64,000 bases of DNA from CAINVV01 sp963663005 (GTDB taxonomy: Bacteria; Bacteroidota; Bacteroidia; Bacteroidales; Prolixibacteraceae). This document shows, one piece after another, positions 34,548 to 43,560 of this stretch. The position numbers and the translations under genes are program-made. The notes under the pieces were generated by a model that was not told the origin of the DNA, did not search any database, and was given only the letters and a program-made list of their open reading frames with translations. Numbering within the stretch: the stretch's first letter is position 1; each line of letters opens with the position of its first letter. Location of the stretch: the NCBI GenBank assembly GCA_963663005.2, contig CAXXHH010000015.1:744001-808000 (forward strand), written 5' to 3'.

Positions 34548-34853
34548 ATGGAAAGTATCGTTTTAGAATTATTGCAGAAACAAGGGGAACAACTCACAAA
34601 CATTGAAACCCTTTTATGCCAATCAAAAACCGTCCTCAACTTAGATGACGTTTGCAACTTCACAGGGTTATCAAAAAGCCATGTGTACAAAAGAACCATG
34701 CTGGGGACTATCCCCCATTATAAACAGGCAAAGCACCTCTACTTTGACCGAGTTGAGGTTGAAAACTGGTTGAGAGAGAACCAGATTAAGACTTTTGACG
34801 CTATTGAACAGGAGGCCTCAACCTATGTTACACTAAACAAGGGGAGGCACTAA
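34548..34853 (+). CDS. Helix-turn-helix protein, excisionase-like
   Basis: The 101-residue protein contains a MerR/excisionase-type winged HTH: VLNLDDVCNFTGLSKSHVYK then a turn and LYFDRVEVENWLRENQ. This is the HTH_17 pattern used by element excisionases and small regulators. It lies downstream of the integrase in the element and may direct excision. The upstream 110 bases contain an alternating ggcc-rich hairpin-like text but no clear promoter. Confidence 0.78.
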   Translation: MESIVLELLQKQGEQLTNIETLLCQSKTVLNLDDVCNFTGLSKSHVYKRTMLGTIPHYKQAKHLYFDRVEVENWLRENQIKTFDAIEQEASTYVTLNKGRH

Positions 34854-34855
34854 TC

Positions 34856-35395
34856 ATGTTTGATTGCTATTTCAAATTGCAACAGCTACCGGATGAGGTA
34901 AAGCGTGCAAATAAAATCAAAATTGGTGCGACCATTCCCAGGTTAGATTGTGTTGCATTGGCCGGGTATTATGAAGGTCTAAGGCCTCTTTTTTCCAGCA
35001 AAGGACAATTAAAATTCTACCTGATGGAAACCCGCGGGTTGATCCATAGTAACGACCAAAGGCGGGCGGGTTACTTCCTGATGGGTGAACGCTCCATAAA
35101 TTTTAGTAGTGTTTTTTTACAGGAATATAACACCGGCGACCAAAACCCTTGCTTTGCATTTGGAGAGCCAAACAACAACAAGACGTTAAAAAACGGAGAG
35201 CCAAACCCGATGCTTTTATTTAGTGAAGATGCCTATTTGTTCATCGTTAACCCAACATTCACAGAGATTGAGGTTTTAATTATCAGGCGTGGCCGGTATC
35301 TTATTCAAGGGTATTTAAAACAGTTAGCAAATGGATCTTTTGATGAAGCTTTGAAAGCGATGAGAGAACAGGCAAAACCGATTTATTATTATTGA
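34856..35395 (+). CDS. Hypothetical protein of the element, 179 residues
   Basis: The gene starts two bases after the stop of the HTH gene, so they are coupled. No family is recognised. The N terminus (FDCYFKLQQLPDEVKRANKI) is followed by PRLDCVALAGYYEGLRPLFS and a beta-rich second half (LIIRRGRYLIQGYLKQL). There is no signal peptide. Being directly in front of rep, it could act in replication, but nothing proves it. Confidence 0.6.
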   Translation: MFDCYFKLQQLPDEVKRANKIKIGATIPRLDCVALAGYYEGLRPLFSSKGQLKFYLMETRGLIHSNDQRRAGYFLMGERSINFSSVFLQEYNTGDQNPCFAFGEPNNNKTLKNGEPNPMLLFSEDAYLFIVNPTFTEIEVLIIRRGRYLIQGYLKQLANGSFDEALKAMREQAKPIYYY

Positions 35396-35412
35396 TTGTG
35401 GCCGTGATGCTT

Positions 35413-35448
35413 TATAGTAAGGTGTTTCATTTACCAAATAATGGTAAA
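35413..35448 (+). repeat. 36-bp palindrome-containing repeat, left copy (overlaps rep start)
   Basis: TATAGTAA (35413-35420), GG, TGTTTCATTTACCA (35423-35436), AATAA, TGGTAAA (35442-35448). The arms TTTACCA and TGGTAAA are exact complements. It recurs after rep at 36386-36421 with identical arms. The first ATG of rep (35441) lies inside it. Candidate Rep binding/nicking site or autoregulatory operator. Confidence 0.8.
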
Positions 35449-36379
35449 TATGTATGATTCTGTAAACTTTTGGATTGATAGGGCAATGGTAGGAGGTGAA
35501 CCTTTTACCATTGCTCAATATTTAACCGATCAGGCAGAGCACAAAAGTGATCGGGGTTATTCCATTTCAGGCCGGGCGGGTGACTATTCTATTTATCTGA
35601 ATGATTCAGGTATAAGCATGAGAGGCAGTTTACCAAAGTTTTTGCTACCTGATAACATTCACACATTGAGCAGAGCCGGGGCACGTGATGCCATTGAAAA
35701 GCTAAGCGATGAAATACATTTGCCGATCAAATTGGCCAAAGTCACCCGGGTTGATGTTTCAACCGTACTGCCGATGAAAAGAGAACCGGCAGAATATTAT
35801 CACCATTTAGGAAACAAGCCACATTTTAAGCGATTACAGGCCACAAAAACAACACTATACTACAATACTGACAAAAGGCAGTTGATTTTCTATGACAAGC
35901 GGGCAGAAGCAAAATCTAAGGGGGTGACAATCCCGGCGGGGTTTGTTGGTGCTAATTTGTTAAGGGTTGAGGTGCGGTTTACTGAACGGTTACAAAAGCA
36001 ATTCAATATTACAGAGGTGACCGGGGCGACCCTCACAGATGAAAAATTTTATATTGATATGGTGAAACGATGGGGCAAAGAATATTTTTTGATTGATAAA
36101 CTTAAATCAGTTTCAATTATGGACACAAGCAATATTAAGACACCCAAAGAGGGTGCAACAGCTCTATTTTCAATCATGTTGCAAGAAAAGGGACAGGAAT
36201 ATATTAACAGTTTCATTGCTGATTTAAGGGCAAAAAACACTTATCCCGACCCAAAGTATTACAGCCGGTTAAAAGATGAACTAAACGGTTTAATTGTGGC
36301 CTCAACGGTGACCGATCAAAACGAATTGATTAAAGAACTGGACAAGGCCGTTAATGAGATTGTTTTGAATTGTAGATAG
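35441..36379 (+). CDS. Replication initiation protein, phage/plasmid gene II/X (Phage_CRI) type
   Basis: The 312-residue protein begins MVNMYDSVNFWIDRA; the ATG at 35450 (MYDSV) is a good alternative start because the first ATG lies in a palindrome. The order of short motifs fits the filamentous-phage gene II/X family: KVTRVDVSTVLP, KTTLYYNTDKRQLIFYDKRAE and ANLLRVEVRFTERL. Members nick double-stranded circles and start rolling-circle replication. Two copies of one 36-bp palindromic repeat flank the gene. No coat or Zot gene accompanies it. Confidence 0.72.
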   Translation: MVNMYDSVNFWIDRAMVGGEPFTIAQYLTDQAEHKSDRGYSISGRAGDYSIYLNDSGISMRGSLPKFLLPDNIHTLSRAGARDAIEKLSDEIHLPIKLAKVTRVDVSTVLPMKREPAEYYHHLGNKPHFKRLQATKTTLYYNTDKRQLIFYDKRAEAKSKGVTIPAGFVGANLLRVEVRFTERLQKQFNITEVTGATLTDEKFYIDMVKRWGKEYFLIDKLKSVSIMDTSNIKTPKEGATALFSIMLQEKGQEYINSFIADLRAKNTYPDPKYYSRLKDELNGLIVASTVTDQNELIKELDKAVNEIVLNCR

Positions 36380-36385
36380 TACCTA

Positions 36386-36421
36386 TATAGTAACCTGTTT
36401 CATTTACCATTTTTTGGTAAA
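36386..36421 (+). repeat. 36-bp palindrome-containing repeat, right copy (after rep)
   Basis: TATAGTAA (36386-36393), CC, TGTTTCATTTACCA (36396-36409), TTTTT, TGGTAAA (36415-36421). It matches the left copy at 35413-35448 except two bases and the five-base loop. It lies seven bases after the rep stop. Confidence 0.8.
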
Positions 36422-36454
36422 AGTGACTAACTTACATTATTAACAATTGACACC

Positions 36455-36658
36455 ATGAACACAAAAACACCGGATCAGGTTTTAACAGAAAGTCTAAGGG
36501 AAAGACTAAAAACAGTTATGCAAAAAGAGATTGAGAGACTGCCGGAAACATTAGAAGCACTGGAGCCTAAAGAGCGTATCAATATAATTTGTAAACTGAT
36601 GCCGTTTGTATTTCCAAAGGTTGAGAGCGTTTCAATGAGTACCGGGGAGCCGTGGTAA
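36455..36658 (+). CDS. Small hypothetical protein of the element
   Basis: The 67-residue protein is helical with LRERLKTVMQKEIERLPETL and LEPKERINIICKLMPFVFPK. This short LEPKxRLxxxxKLMPYVxPKV pattern is one I associate with a small protein of Bacteroidota mobile elements and phages; its function is unknown. It follows the right rep repeat by 33 bases. Confidence 0.62.
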   Translation: MNTKTPDQVLTESLRERLKTVMQKEIERLPETLEALEPKERINIICKLMPFVFPKVESVSMSTGEPW

Positions 36659-36703
36659 CTGTGAATGTTCTCTAATAATTTAGGTCGTTTAAAATAAATC
36701 GAG

Positions 36704-37270
36704 ATGCCAATTATTTATGACAGTCTAAGGATGGTTACAATATCCTTTCTAAAAACCCACAAGTATTTAGAGCCGGACGGGGTTAAAGGCGGTAATATCA
36801 TTTGGAGCCAAAACGGACAGCTAATCGGAAACATTGATATAAAGGTTAATACCGTTGAGGATAACCCGTATTTAGAACTGGATTACAAGGCAAACGGCAC
36901 TCCGATAAATTACCGAGTTCAACTGGTTACCATTCCATCAAATTTGGATGTAGGTTTAATTTGGTACTTTGTTTGCCCGGTAACCGGGAAAAGGTGCAGA
37001 AAACTTTATTTAGCAGGGAACTATTTTTATCATCGTACAGCGTACAGAGGATTGTATGAAAAACAGAGCCAAAGTAAAAGGAGCCGGGAGCTAAACAAAA
37101 TATTTGATTATTGGGAAACTGACAAACTTAATGAACAGCTAAACAAAAAACATTTCAAACAGACATATAACGGCAAACCGACCCGGAGATATATCAGCCT
37201 AACCAACAAAATAAAGAAATCCCAGAGAGTGTCGCCGATTGATTTAAAGAGGTTTTTAACGAAGCGTTAA
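36704..37270 (+). CDS. Hypothetical protein with a CxxxxxxC metal-binding-like motif
   Basis: The 188-residue protein contains WYFVCPVTGKRCRKLYLAGN, a variant of the WF.CP.CG.RC.KLYL motif in a protein family common in bacterial mobile elements. In many homologues a second cysteine pair follows; here the corresponding part is YFYHRTAYRGLYEKQS without cysteines. The basic C terminus (KRFLTKR) and helix QSQSKRSRELNKIFDYW suggest nucleic-acid contact. Function unknown. Confidence 0.6.
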   Translation: MPIIYDSLRMVTISFLKTHKYLEPDGVKGGNIIWSQNGQLIGNIDIKVNTVEDNPYLELDYKANGTPINYRVQLVTIPSNLDVGLIWYFVCPVTGKRCRKLYLAGNYFYHRTAYRGLYEKQSQSKRSRELNKIFDYWETDKLNEQLNKKHFKQTYNGKPTRRYISLTNKIKKSQRVSPIDLKRFLTKR

Positions 37271-37406
37271 CCCGTGAAAAGTCAACAAAAGTTAACAAAA
37301 CAGACACCTATAATAGGAACCGACAACGATCAGCCAAAAAAAAATAGCAGAATTTTCACCTCAACAAATACACTCCCACCGAAACGATTGATTCAAAGGC
37401 TGAAAA

Positions 37407-37661
37407 TTAAAATCCTGTTGAAAAAAAAGTATTTAAATCTACATTGAGAGCTTTACATACTTTTACTAAACTCGTAAATCTTATATCCTCTCCCCGTTCC
37501 AGTCTGGAGTAATAGCTCAAAGTGTAATCGTTATCGTAGGCAAATGTTTCTTGTGAACTATATCCCCTCTCTTTTCTAAGTTGCTTTATTCTTTCTGCTA
37601 ACAATAAAACCTCTTTAGATTTTTCTTTTGGGGTTATAATTTTTGCTTTAGTCTTTGCCAT
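37407..37661 (-). CDS. XRE-family transcriptional regulator of the element
   Basis: The 84-residue protein is almost only a Cro/C1-type HTH: LAERIKQLRKERGYSSQETF, YDNDYTLSYYSRLERGEDI and SLVKVCKALNVDLNTFF. It is the only minus-strand gene of the element, facing the rep-side genes and divergent from the cargo genes at 37855. A repressor role over element genes is likely. Confidence 0.85.
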   Translation of the reverse strand: MAKTKAKIITPKEKSKEVLLLAERIKQLRKERGYSSQETFAYDNDYTLSYYSRLERGEDIRFTSLVKVCKALNVDLNTFFSTGF

Positions 37662-37854
37662 TAATGAGATGGTTTTAATTAACCATCTATTTTAATCGTT
37701 TAGCATTGTTTAAATTAGCACTAATAAGCACAGCACTATTAAAGGTTATTCGTTATATTTGTTCTAATGAAAAAAAACTCCTAAGTGATAATTTAGTAAT
37801 TTCAATTCATTTTTAAAAAATTAGTAGAAATTAAAACCTTAAAATCAAATCAAA

Positions 37855-38390
37855 ATGAAAGCCATTTTTATGCTTTTATTAATTAGCATTTCGCTCAATT
37901 CCTTTTCTCAAGAACCTTTGACTTTCTCCGAAGCAATAGAAGTTTCAGGTGTCAATAAAGATGAACTTTTTATTCGTGGTCGAGAATGGTTTAACGAAAA
38001 CTTTAAAGCTCAAAGGACGTTTTACAGATTGCCGATAAAGAAAGTGGGGAATTATCAGGAAAAGGAATAATGGAAGTCATCTATACTTACAAGTATCTGG
38101 GAGAAAGAACATTTACCACCGATGTACATATTCAAATGAATGTCTGGGTAAAAGATGGAAAATTCAAATATGAAATGACAAATTTTTCAGTTCCGGGAGG
38201 AAGGGAGAGTATTGATTTTGGATTAATAACTACTTCCGATGAGACCAACAAAAAGTATCCTGGTTTAAGTGCAAAAAAAATGAATGAAATGTATTTATCA
38301 ATAAAACAAGGAACCGAGGCCAAAGCAAAACTAATGATCGAAAGCCTAAAGGTGAAAATGTTAAAAAAGGCAAAGTCTTCTGACTGGTAA
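37855..38390 (+). pseudogene. DUF4468-domain secreted protein, broken by a one-base deletion
   Basis: A signal peptide (MKAIFMLLLISISLNSFSQE) and the start of a DUF4468 domain (VSGVNKDELFIRGREWFNEN) run in one frame to a stop at 38070. The rest of the domain (QIADKESGELSGKGIMEV, then TYKYLGERTFTTDVHIQM) continues in another frame to 38390. Adding one T between 38010 and 38011 (GCTTCAAAGGAC) joins them as FKASKDVLQIADKE, matching the intact relative at 38760-39299 (FKNSKSVIQNEDKEAG). The second part has an in-frame ATG at 38070, so a short product remains possible. Confidence 0.82.
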
Positions 38391-38419
38391 TTATATTAAA
38401 CCCTTAAATCAAAACCAAA

Positions 38420-38701
38420 ATGACAAAGAAAATTGAAACACGGTCTTACCCAGCTAAGATCGAATTAGCTAAAACTATTATTGAGTTCTCGAATGAAGCT
38501 ACACCGGCAATTTCAAACTATAATAGGGACTATGCAGCGACTTATGGGCAATATCCAGACGTTCGTTGTTATATTACAGTTGACAAAAATTCACGATACC
38601 AACTTCAGCAGATGCCACAATTTACATTAGTGGACGGTTTAATTGGTACAATTTATTTTGATATGGGCGGAGCTGAATCTGGTTTTTTGGTTTTAAGTTG
38701 A
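38420..38701 (+). CDS. Hypothetical protein, cargo of the element
   Basis: The 93-residue protein (KIETRSYPAKIELAKTIIEF, then DVRCYITVDKNSRYQLQQMP and FDMGGAESGFLVLS) has no recognised family, no signal peptide and no TM segment. It lies between the broken and the intact DUF4468 genes, with short gaps of 29 and 58 bases. Confidence 0.55.
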   Translation: MTKKIETRSYPAKIELAKTIIEFSNEATPAISNYNRDYAATYGQYPDVRCYITVDKNSRYQLQQMPQFTLVDGLIGTIYFDMGGAESGFLVLS

Positions 38702-38759
38702 GGTTAAAACAAAATCAGTTTGTTTAGCTTTGAGAGTCTTTAACTTAAATCTAAAAATC

Positions 38760-39299
38760 ATGAAAAGTTTAATCACTGTAATTTTACTCCTTCTATATGT
38801 TGGCAGCTATGGACAAATCATATTTCCAATTGATAAGACCACCGGAAAGATAACCTATTCTGAAGTAGTGACATTGAAAGATTCAATATCTAAAGATGAA
38901 TTATTCAGCAGGGCAAAGATTTGTTTTACTCATTTATTTAAAAATTCAAAAAGCGTTATTCAAAATGAAGATAAAGAAGCTGGTAGCATAATAGGGAAAG
39001 GAAACTTAAAAGTCTATGCAAGAGCTTTGGGCACTAATTATGATGGAGGTTTTGTAAACTTCACAATTACAATTTCAGTCAAACAAGGAAGGTACAAATA
39101 TACCATTACAGATTTTAACCATGAAAACACTGGATCAACTTTACCCGCTGGAGGTAATTTAGAAAATGGCAAACCAAAACAATGGATGCAGAAACAATGG
39201 GAAAATGTCTTAAATAGAGTAGATGAAGAAATGAGGAATTTAATTTCTTCCATTAAAACGGAAATGAGTAACCTCACTCCCAAAACGGATAACTGGTAA
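38760..39299 (+). CDS. DUF4468-domain secreted protein, intact
   Basis: The ATG at 38760 (MKSLITVILLLLYVGSYGQ) gives a clean signal peptide and 179 residues; a TTG upstream is not needed. The DUF4468 TBP-like domain follows: VVTLKDSISKDELFSRAKIC, FKNSKSVIQNEDKEAGSIIG, KGNLKVYARALG and VKQGRYKYTITDFNHE. The C terminus ends in NW, like the DW end of its broken paralogue. These proteins are exported in Bacteroidota with unknown function. Last gene of the element before attR. Confidence 0.82.
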   Translation: MKSLITVILLLLYVGSYGQIIFPIDKTTGKITYSEVVTLKDSISKDELFSRAKICFTHLFKNSKSVIQNEDKEAGSIIGKGNLKVYARALGTNYDGGFVNFTITISVKQGRYKYTITDFNHENTGSTLPAGGNLENGKPKQWMQKQWENVLNRVDEEMRNLISSIKTEMSNLTPKTDNW

Positions 39300-39418
39300 A
39301 TTGACCCAAATCACATATAGAACCTCACTTTCAACAGTACAAAAACCGGCCAAATTAGACACCTTAAAAAAGGTTTTTTGTTGTAAACTGTCCCCCAAAT
39401 GTACCCCCATAAAAATAA

Positions 39419-39449
39419 AAGCCTTGTAAATCAATCGTTTACAAGGCTT
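39419..39449 (-). terminator. Terminator of the tRNA-fMet gene
   Basis: AAGCCTTGTAAA (39419-39430) pairs with TTTACAAGGCTT (39438-39449) around seven bases. On the minus strand it follows the tRNA and runs into TTTTATTTTTA. By the integration model this terminator came with the element. Confidence 0.8.
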
Positions 39450-39454
39450 CTTTG

Positions 39455-39527
<73 letters not shown>

Positions 39528-39645
39528 GTATATTTTTAAACCGGCTGTGTCCGTTTTGTGAGTGCAAAGATAGCTACTTTTTCCGATTTTACAATAGAGA
39601 TGTATGTTTTTTGCGTAAGTTTGGATTTTCAAGATAATTGTATCC

Positions 39646-40509
39646 ATGCTGCCAGAAAGTAAGAGAGAACAGTTAAGAAAACTATTTCAGAATCCTTATC
39701 GGATCGTCATTTTCAACGATCTTAACCTACATATTATCCGACAGCTCAGGTTTAACGCCCGTACGTTGCTTTTGGGACTTGTCGGAGCAGTGGTTACTAT
39801 CATTATTGGTGTTACCATACTCATCGCTTTTACTCCCTTGCGGGAATATATTCCGGGATATCCCAGCAGCAAATTAAGGCAGAACTTAATAAAAAATGCC
39901 CTTGCCACCGATTCTCTTGAGCAAAAAATCAGTTTGTATGATCGCTATTTGCATGATCTGCGTGCCATGCTCAGCGGAGAAAATTCAGTGGATTCTGCTG
40001 TAAAAAGAGATTCTATTGTTCGCCCTAATCTCAATGAGCTGAAAAGGTTAAACCAGGATAGCCTGTTTAAAGATGAACTTGATCAGGAACAGTTTAATCT
40101 ACGACTAAGTCCCGGTTCATCCCGGAAAAGTGGTTTAGCGAGCTTACTGTTCTTTCCGCCAATAAAGGGGATGGTAACCGGGAAACAGGACATATCAACT
40201 GGCCACTACGGCGTTGACATCGTTGCAAAACAGAACTCCAGAATATCTTCGGCATTGGATGGCACAGTCATATTTTCAGAATGGACCATGGAAACCGGCT
40301 ATGTCATGATCATCCAACATGATCAAAATATCGTCACCTGCTATAAACACAATGCTGAACTTCTTAAGCGTCAAGGTGAAAAAGTGAAAGCCGGGGAGGT
40401 GATTGCTATCATGGGAAATACCGGCAAAGAGACCACTGGTCCTCACCTCCACTTCGAACTATGGGTAAATGGCAACCCCATCAATCCCCAAGATTACATC
40501 AGTTTTTAA
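39646..40509 (+). CDS. M23-family (LytM-type) metallopeptidase, membrane anchored
   Basis: The 287-residue protein has a short cytoplasmic N terminus, one TM helix (LLLGLVGAVVTIIIGVTILIAF) and a periplasmic coiled region, then the LytM domain: GHYGVDIV (His and Asp zinc ligands), YVMIIQHD, GEVIAIMGNTG and GPHLHFELWVNG (HxH). The zinc ligands are complete, so it may cut peptidoglycan cross-links. It precedes dxr by 12 bases. Confidence 0.92.
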   Translation: MLPESKREQLRKLFQNPYRIVIFNDLNLHIIRQLRFNARTLLLGLVGAVVTIIIGVTILIAFTPLREYIPGYPSSKLRQNLIKNALATDSLEQKISLYDRYLHDLRAMLSGENSVDSAVKRDSIVRPNLNELKRLNQDSLFKDELDQEQFNLRLSPGSSRKSGLASLLFFPPIKGMVTGKQDISTGHYGVDIVAKQNSRISSALDGTVIFSEWTMETGYVMIIQHDQNIVTCYKHNAELLKRQGEKVKAGEVIAIMGNTGKETTGPHLHFELWVNGNPINPQDYISF

Positions 40510-40521
40510 TCCTCCATTACC

Positions 40522-41679
40522 ATGAAGAAAATTGCATTGCTTGGTTCTACCGGATCGATCGGCCAGCAAACGCTTGACGTCATTGAGAAAAACCCTGACC
40601 TGTTTTCAGTTGAGGTGCTGACAGCCAACAACAATGTGAATCTGCTGATCGAACAGGCAATAAAATTTCAGCCTAACGTTGTCATCATTAGCAATGAAGA
40701 AAAATATCCAATTGTCAGACAGGCTCTTTCGCACCTTCCCGTCAAAGTATACGCAGGGTGTGATGCAATAGCTCAAATAGTTGAAATGGGCACAATTGAC
40801 ACGGTCGTAACGGCAATGGTAGGCTATTCCGGACTATTACCAACGATTCGGGCAGTTAAGGCTGGCAAACAGGTTGCTCTGGCTAATAAAGAGACTCTGG
40901 TGGTAGCCGGAGACCTCATTACGCGTTTGGCGTTGGAGCACAAATCAGAGATTTTGCCAATTGATTCGGAGCATTCTGCCATTTTTCAGTGTTTGGTTGG
41001 CGAGGCCGAGGATACCGTGGAGAAAATAATTCTGACTTGTTCTGGCGGACCATTTCACGGAAAGACAAGAGAACAGCTTGAAAAAGTGACACTTAAACAA
41101 GCATTGAAGCATCCGAACTGGGAGATGGGAGCAAAAATCACGATCGATTCTGCAACCCTGATGAATAAAGGATTCGAAGTGATCGAAGCAAAATGGTTGT
41201 TTGGCATGAGGCCCGATCAAATCGAAGTGGTTGTTCATCCCCAAAGCATTATTCACTCCATGGTTCAGTTTTGTGATGGATCAATCAAAGCGCAGTTGGG
41301 ACTTCCTGACATGCGAATGCCTATACAATTTGCACTAGGCTATCCTATTCGCATTAAGAATTCGTTGCCCAGATTCAACTTTTCTGATTACCAAACCTTT
41401 ACTTTCACAACTCCTGATACAAAAAATTTTCGTAACCTTGCACTTTCATTTGAAGCACTTAACAAGGGAGGTAACCTGGCTTGTGTCCTAAATGCCGCCA
41501 ATGAAGTGTCTGTGAAAGCATTTTTAAACGAAAAGATCTCCTTTCTTGATATCTCAGCCGTTAATGAGCGGGTGATGGAAAAGATTTCATTCGTAAAAAA
41601 TCCTGAACTAAATGATTATATCGAATCAGACAGAACCGCCCGTGTTTATGCGGAAGAAGTGGTTTTAGGATGTTGCTGA
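40522..41679 (+). CDS. dxr: 1-deoxy-D-xylulose-5-phosphate reductoisomerase
   Basis: The 385-residue enzyme has the NADPH motif GSTGSIGQQTLDVI, ANKETLVVAG, the metal/substrate segment LPIDSEHSAIFQ, CSGGPFHG, TIDSATLMNKGFEVIEAKWL and HPQSIIHSMV. It performs the second step of the MEP isoprenoid pathway. The order M23 peptidase-dxr-rseP is a common Bacteroidota arrangement. Confidence 0.97.
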   Translation: MKKIALLGSTGSIGQQTLDVIEKNPDLFSVEVLTANNNVNLLIEQAIKFQPNVVIISNEEKYPIVRQALSHLPVKVYAGCDAIAQIVEMGTIDTVVTAMVGYSGLLPTIRAVKAGKQVALANKETLVVAGDLITRLALEHKSEILPIDSEHSAIFQCLVGEAEDTVEKIILTCSGGPFHGKTREQLEKVTLKQALKHPNWEMGAKITIDSATLMNKGFEVIEAKWLFGMRPDQIEVVVHPQSIIHSMVQFCDGSIKAQLGLPDMRMPIQFALGYPIRIKNSLPRFNFSDYQTFTFTTPDTKNFRNLALSFEALNKGGNLACVLNAANEVSVKAFLNEKISFLDISAVNERVMEKISFVKNPELNDYIESDRTARVYAEEVVLGCC

Positions 41680-41769
41680 TTATTGATGTAATAAAACGGT
41701 GAAGGACAATACCAATAGGTAGATCATTCGTTTCGATCAACGAAATATAATTATAAGAAGAAGTTTAAC

Positions 41770-43095
41770 ATGGTAATACTGATTAAAGCAGCTCAGCTTA
41801 TCCTGAGTCTCTCAATACTTGTAATCCTGCATGAATTTGGGCATTTTGTCTTCGCCAAACTTTTCCATTGCAGAGTAGAGAAATTCTATCTGTTTTTCGA
41901 TCCCTGGTTTTCCCTTTTTAAGGTTCAAAAAGGGGAAACCGAGTACGGCGTCGGCTGGCTGCCGTTAGGCGGTTATGTTAAAATATCTGGTATGATAGAT
42001 GAATCAATGGATAAGGAACAGATGAAGCTTCCTCCAGAACCGTGGGAATTTAGATCGAAGTCTACCTGGCAGCGTTTGCTCATCATGATAGGAGGGGTAC
42101 TTTTCAATCTTATCCTCGCCCTCGCACTTTATGCCATGATATTATATACCTGGGGCGAACAATATCTTCCTAATCAAAATGTAAAATACGGTATTGTTGT
42201 CTCTGAGACCGGCCGCGAAATTGGGCTGCGTAACGGGGATAAAATCCTTTCGGTGGATGGCAAACAGATCGAAAATTTTGCTAAAATCGTTCCCACGATC
42301 GTACTGGATGGAGCACAATCCATTGAAGTACAGAGAGATTCACAAAGGTTGACTTTCCCCATAAAAAAGGAGATTATCCCTAAATTACTTACCGACAAAA
42401 CCATTCTCTCCCTTCGCGTTCCTTTCTCATGCAAAATCGTAGCCTTTGCCAAACAATCCCCCGCCAGAGATGCCGGATTAGAGTTGGGCGATGAAATTCT
42501 TTCGCTCGACAGTATGAAATTTCAGTTTTACGACCAATTTGTTGATAAATTGGCTGACTCCAAAGAGAAAGAAATCACCCTTGAAGTAAAACGGGCCGGA
42601 GTTGTCTCTTTTCGTAAAGTCAATATCGGAAAATCAGGTACAATCGGCATACAGCGTGCGTACGACTTCGAAGGTTTATTTGAATACAAAACAATTGAAT
42701 ACGGCCTGTTTGAGGCTATCCCTGCCGGGATATCAAAAGGCTATCGGGCAGTCGGAGATTACCTGAAGCAATTTAAACTCCTGTTTTCACCCCAGACCAA
42801 AGCGTATGAATCCTTGGGTGGATTTATTGCCATCGGGAATATTTTCCCTGGCGTTTGGGATTGGGAATCATTCTGGAACCTCACTGCCTTCCTCTCAATC
42901 ATTCTTGCGGTAATGAATATTCTTCCCATTCCGGCACTTGATGGTGGGCACGTCTTATTTCTGCTTTATGAAATAGTTACGAGAAGAAAACCCAGTGATA
43001 AGTTTCTGGAATATGCGCAAATAGCCGGCATGGTTCTGCTTTTCACTCTTTTGCTTTATGCCAATGGGAACGACATCTTAAAATTATTTAAGTAA
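41770..43095 (+). CDS. rseP: Site-2 intramembrane metalloprotease RseP
   Basis: The 441-residue protein has the HExxH motif HEFGH at 21-25 in the first TM helix, GVGWLPLGGYVKISGM, two PDZ domains (IGLRNGDKILSVDGKQIENF; AGLELGDEILSLDSM) and the late NILPIPALDGGHVLF with the third zinc ligand. It cleaves anti-sigma factors and signal-peptide remnants in the inner membrane. The ECF sigma/membrane protein pair at 15-16 kb is a conceivable substrate system, but nothing shows it directly. Confidence 0.95.
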   Translation: MVILIKAAQLILSLSILVILHEFGHFVFAKLFHCRVEKFYLFFDPWFSLFKVQKGETEYGVGWLPLGGYVKISGMIDESMDKEQMKLPPEPWEFRSKSTWQRLLIMIGGVLFNLILALALYAMILYTWGEQYLPNQNVKYGIVVSETGREIGLRNGDKILSVDGKQIENFAKIVPTIVLDGAQSIEVQRDSQRLTFPIKKEIIPKLLTDKTILSLRVPFSCKIVAFAKQSPARDAGLELGDEILSLDSMKFQFYDQFVDKLADSKEKEITLEVKRAGVVSFRKVNIGKSGTIGIQRAYDFEGLFEYKTIEYGLFEAIPAGISKGYRAVGDYLKQFKLLFSPQTKAYESLGGFIAIGNIFPGVWDWESFWNLTAFLSIILAVMNILPIPALDGGHVLFLLYEIVTRRKPSDKFLEYAQIAGMVLLFTLLLYANGNDILKLFK

Positions 43096-43157
43096 TCGTC
43101 GGATAAATGATTAAAAAGATTGCTATATTTGCCACCAAACGATAAAAACAGAACGCT

Positions 43158-43373
43158 ATGAACTTATTTATATTGGGTGTTTTAAGTGGTGCACATGTGA
43201 TTCTGATCATTGCTGCACTTTTACTTCTTTTTGGAGGCCAAAAAATTCCTGAATTAATGGGCGGTTTGGGCAAAGGAATGAAGGAATTCAAAAAAGCAAT
43301 GAAGGATGAGGATCCTGCTGCTACGCCTCCAGCTGCAACCGAAGAGAAGAAAAACGAACCTTTGAAGCAATAA
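43158..43373 (+). CDS. tatA: Twin-arginine translocase subunit TatA/E
   Basis: The 71-residue protein has one TM helix (HVILIIAALLLLFGGQKIPE) with the FGGQKIPEL hinge, then the amphipathic helix GGLGKGMKEFKKAMKDE and an acidic tail. This is the TatA plan. A probable Tat substrate (the aldo/keto reductase at 56286) is encoded in the window. Confidence 0.93.
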   Translation: MNLFILGVLSGAHVILIIAALLLLFGGQKIPELMGGLGKGMKEFKKAMKDEDPAATPPAATEEKKNEPLKQ

Positions 43374-43396
43374 TTCAAGGTTAAATCTCATATATG

Positions 43397-43430
43397 AATA
43401 CCCTGGTGCCCGCATCAGGGTATTTTTTTT
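43397..43430 (+). terminator. Rho-independent terminator after tatA
   Basis: AATACCCTG (43397-43405) pairs with CAGGGTATT (43416-43424) around ten bases, followed by T residues to 43430. Confidence 0.85.
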
Positions 43431-43560
43431 GCCCAATTCGTCCATATTGATATTCAATTATCCTATAATAACATTTTCACACAAATTTTTTGTAACGATT
43501 TAAATATAAGTGCGTCTTATAGTTCAATGGACCAAATGTGTTTCACTAAAATTATTTGTC

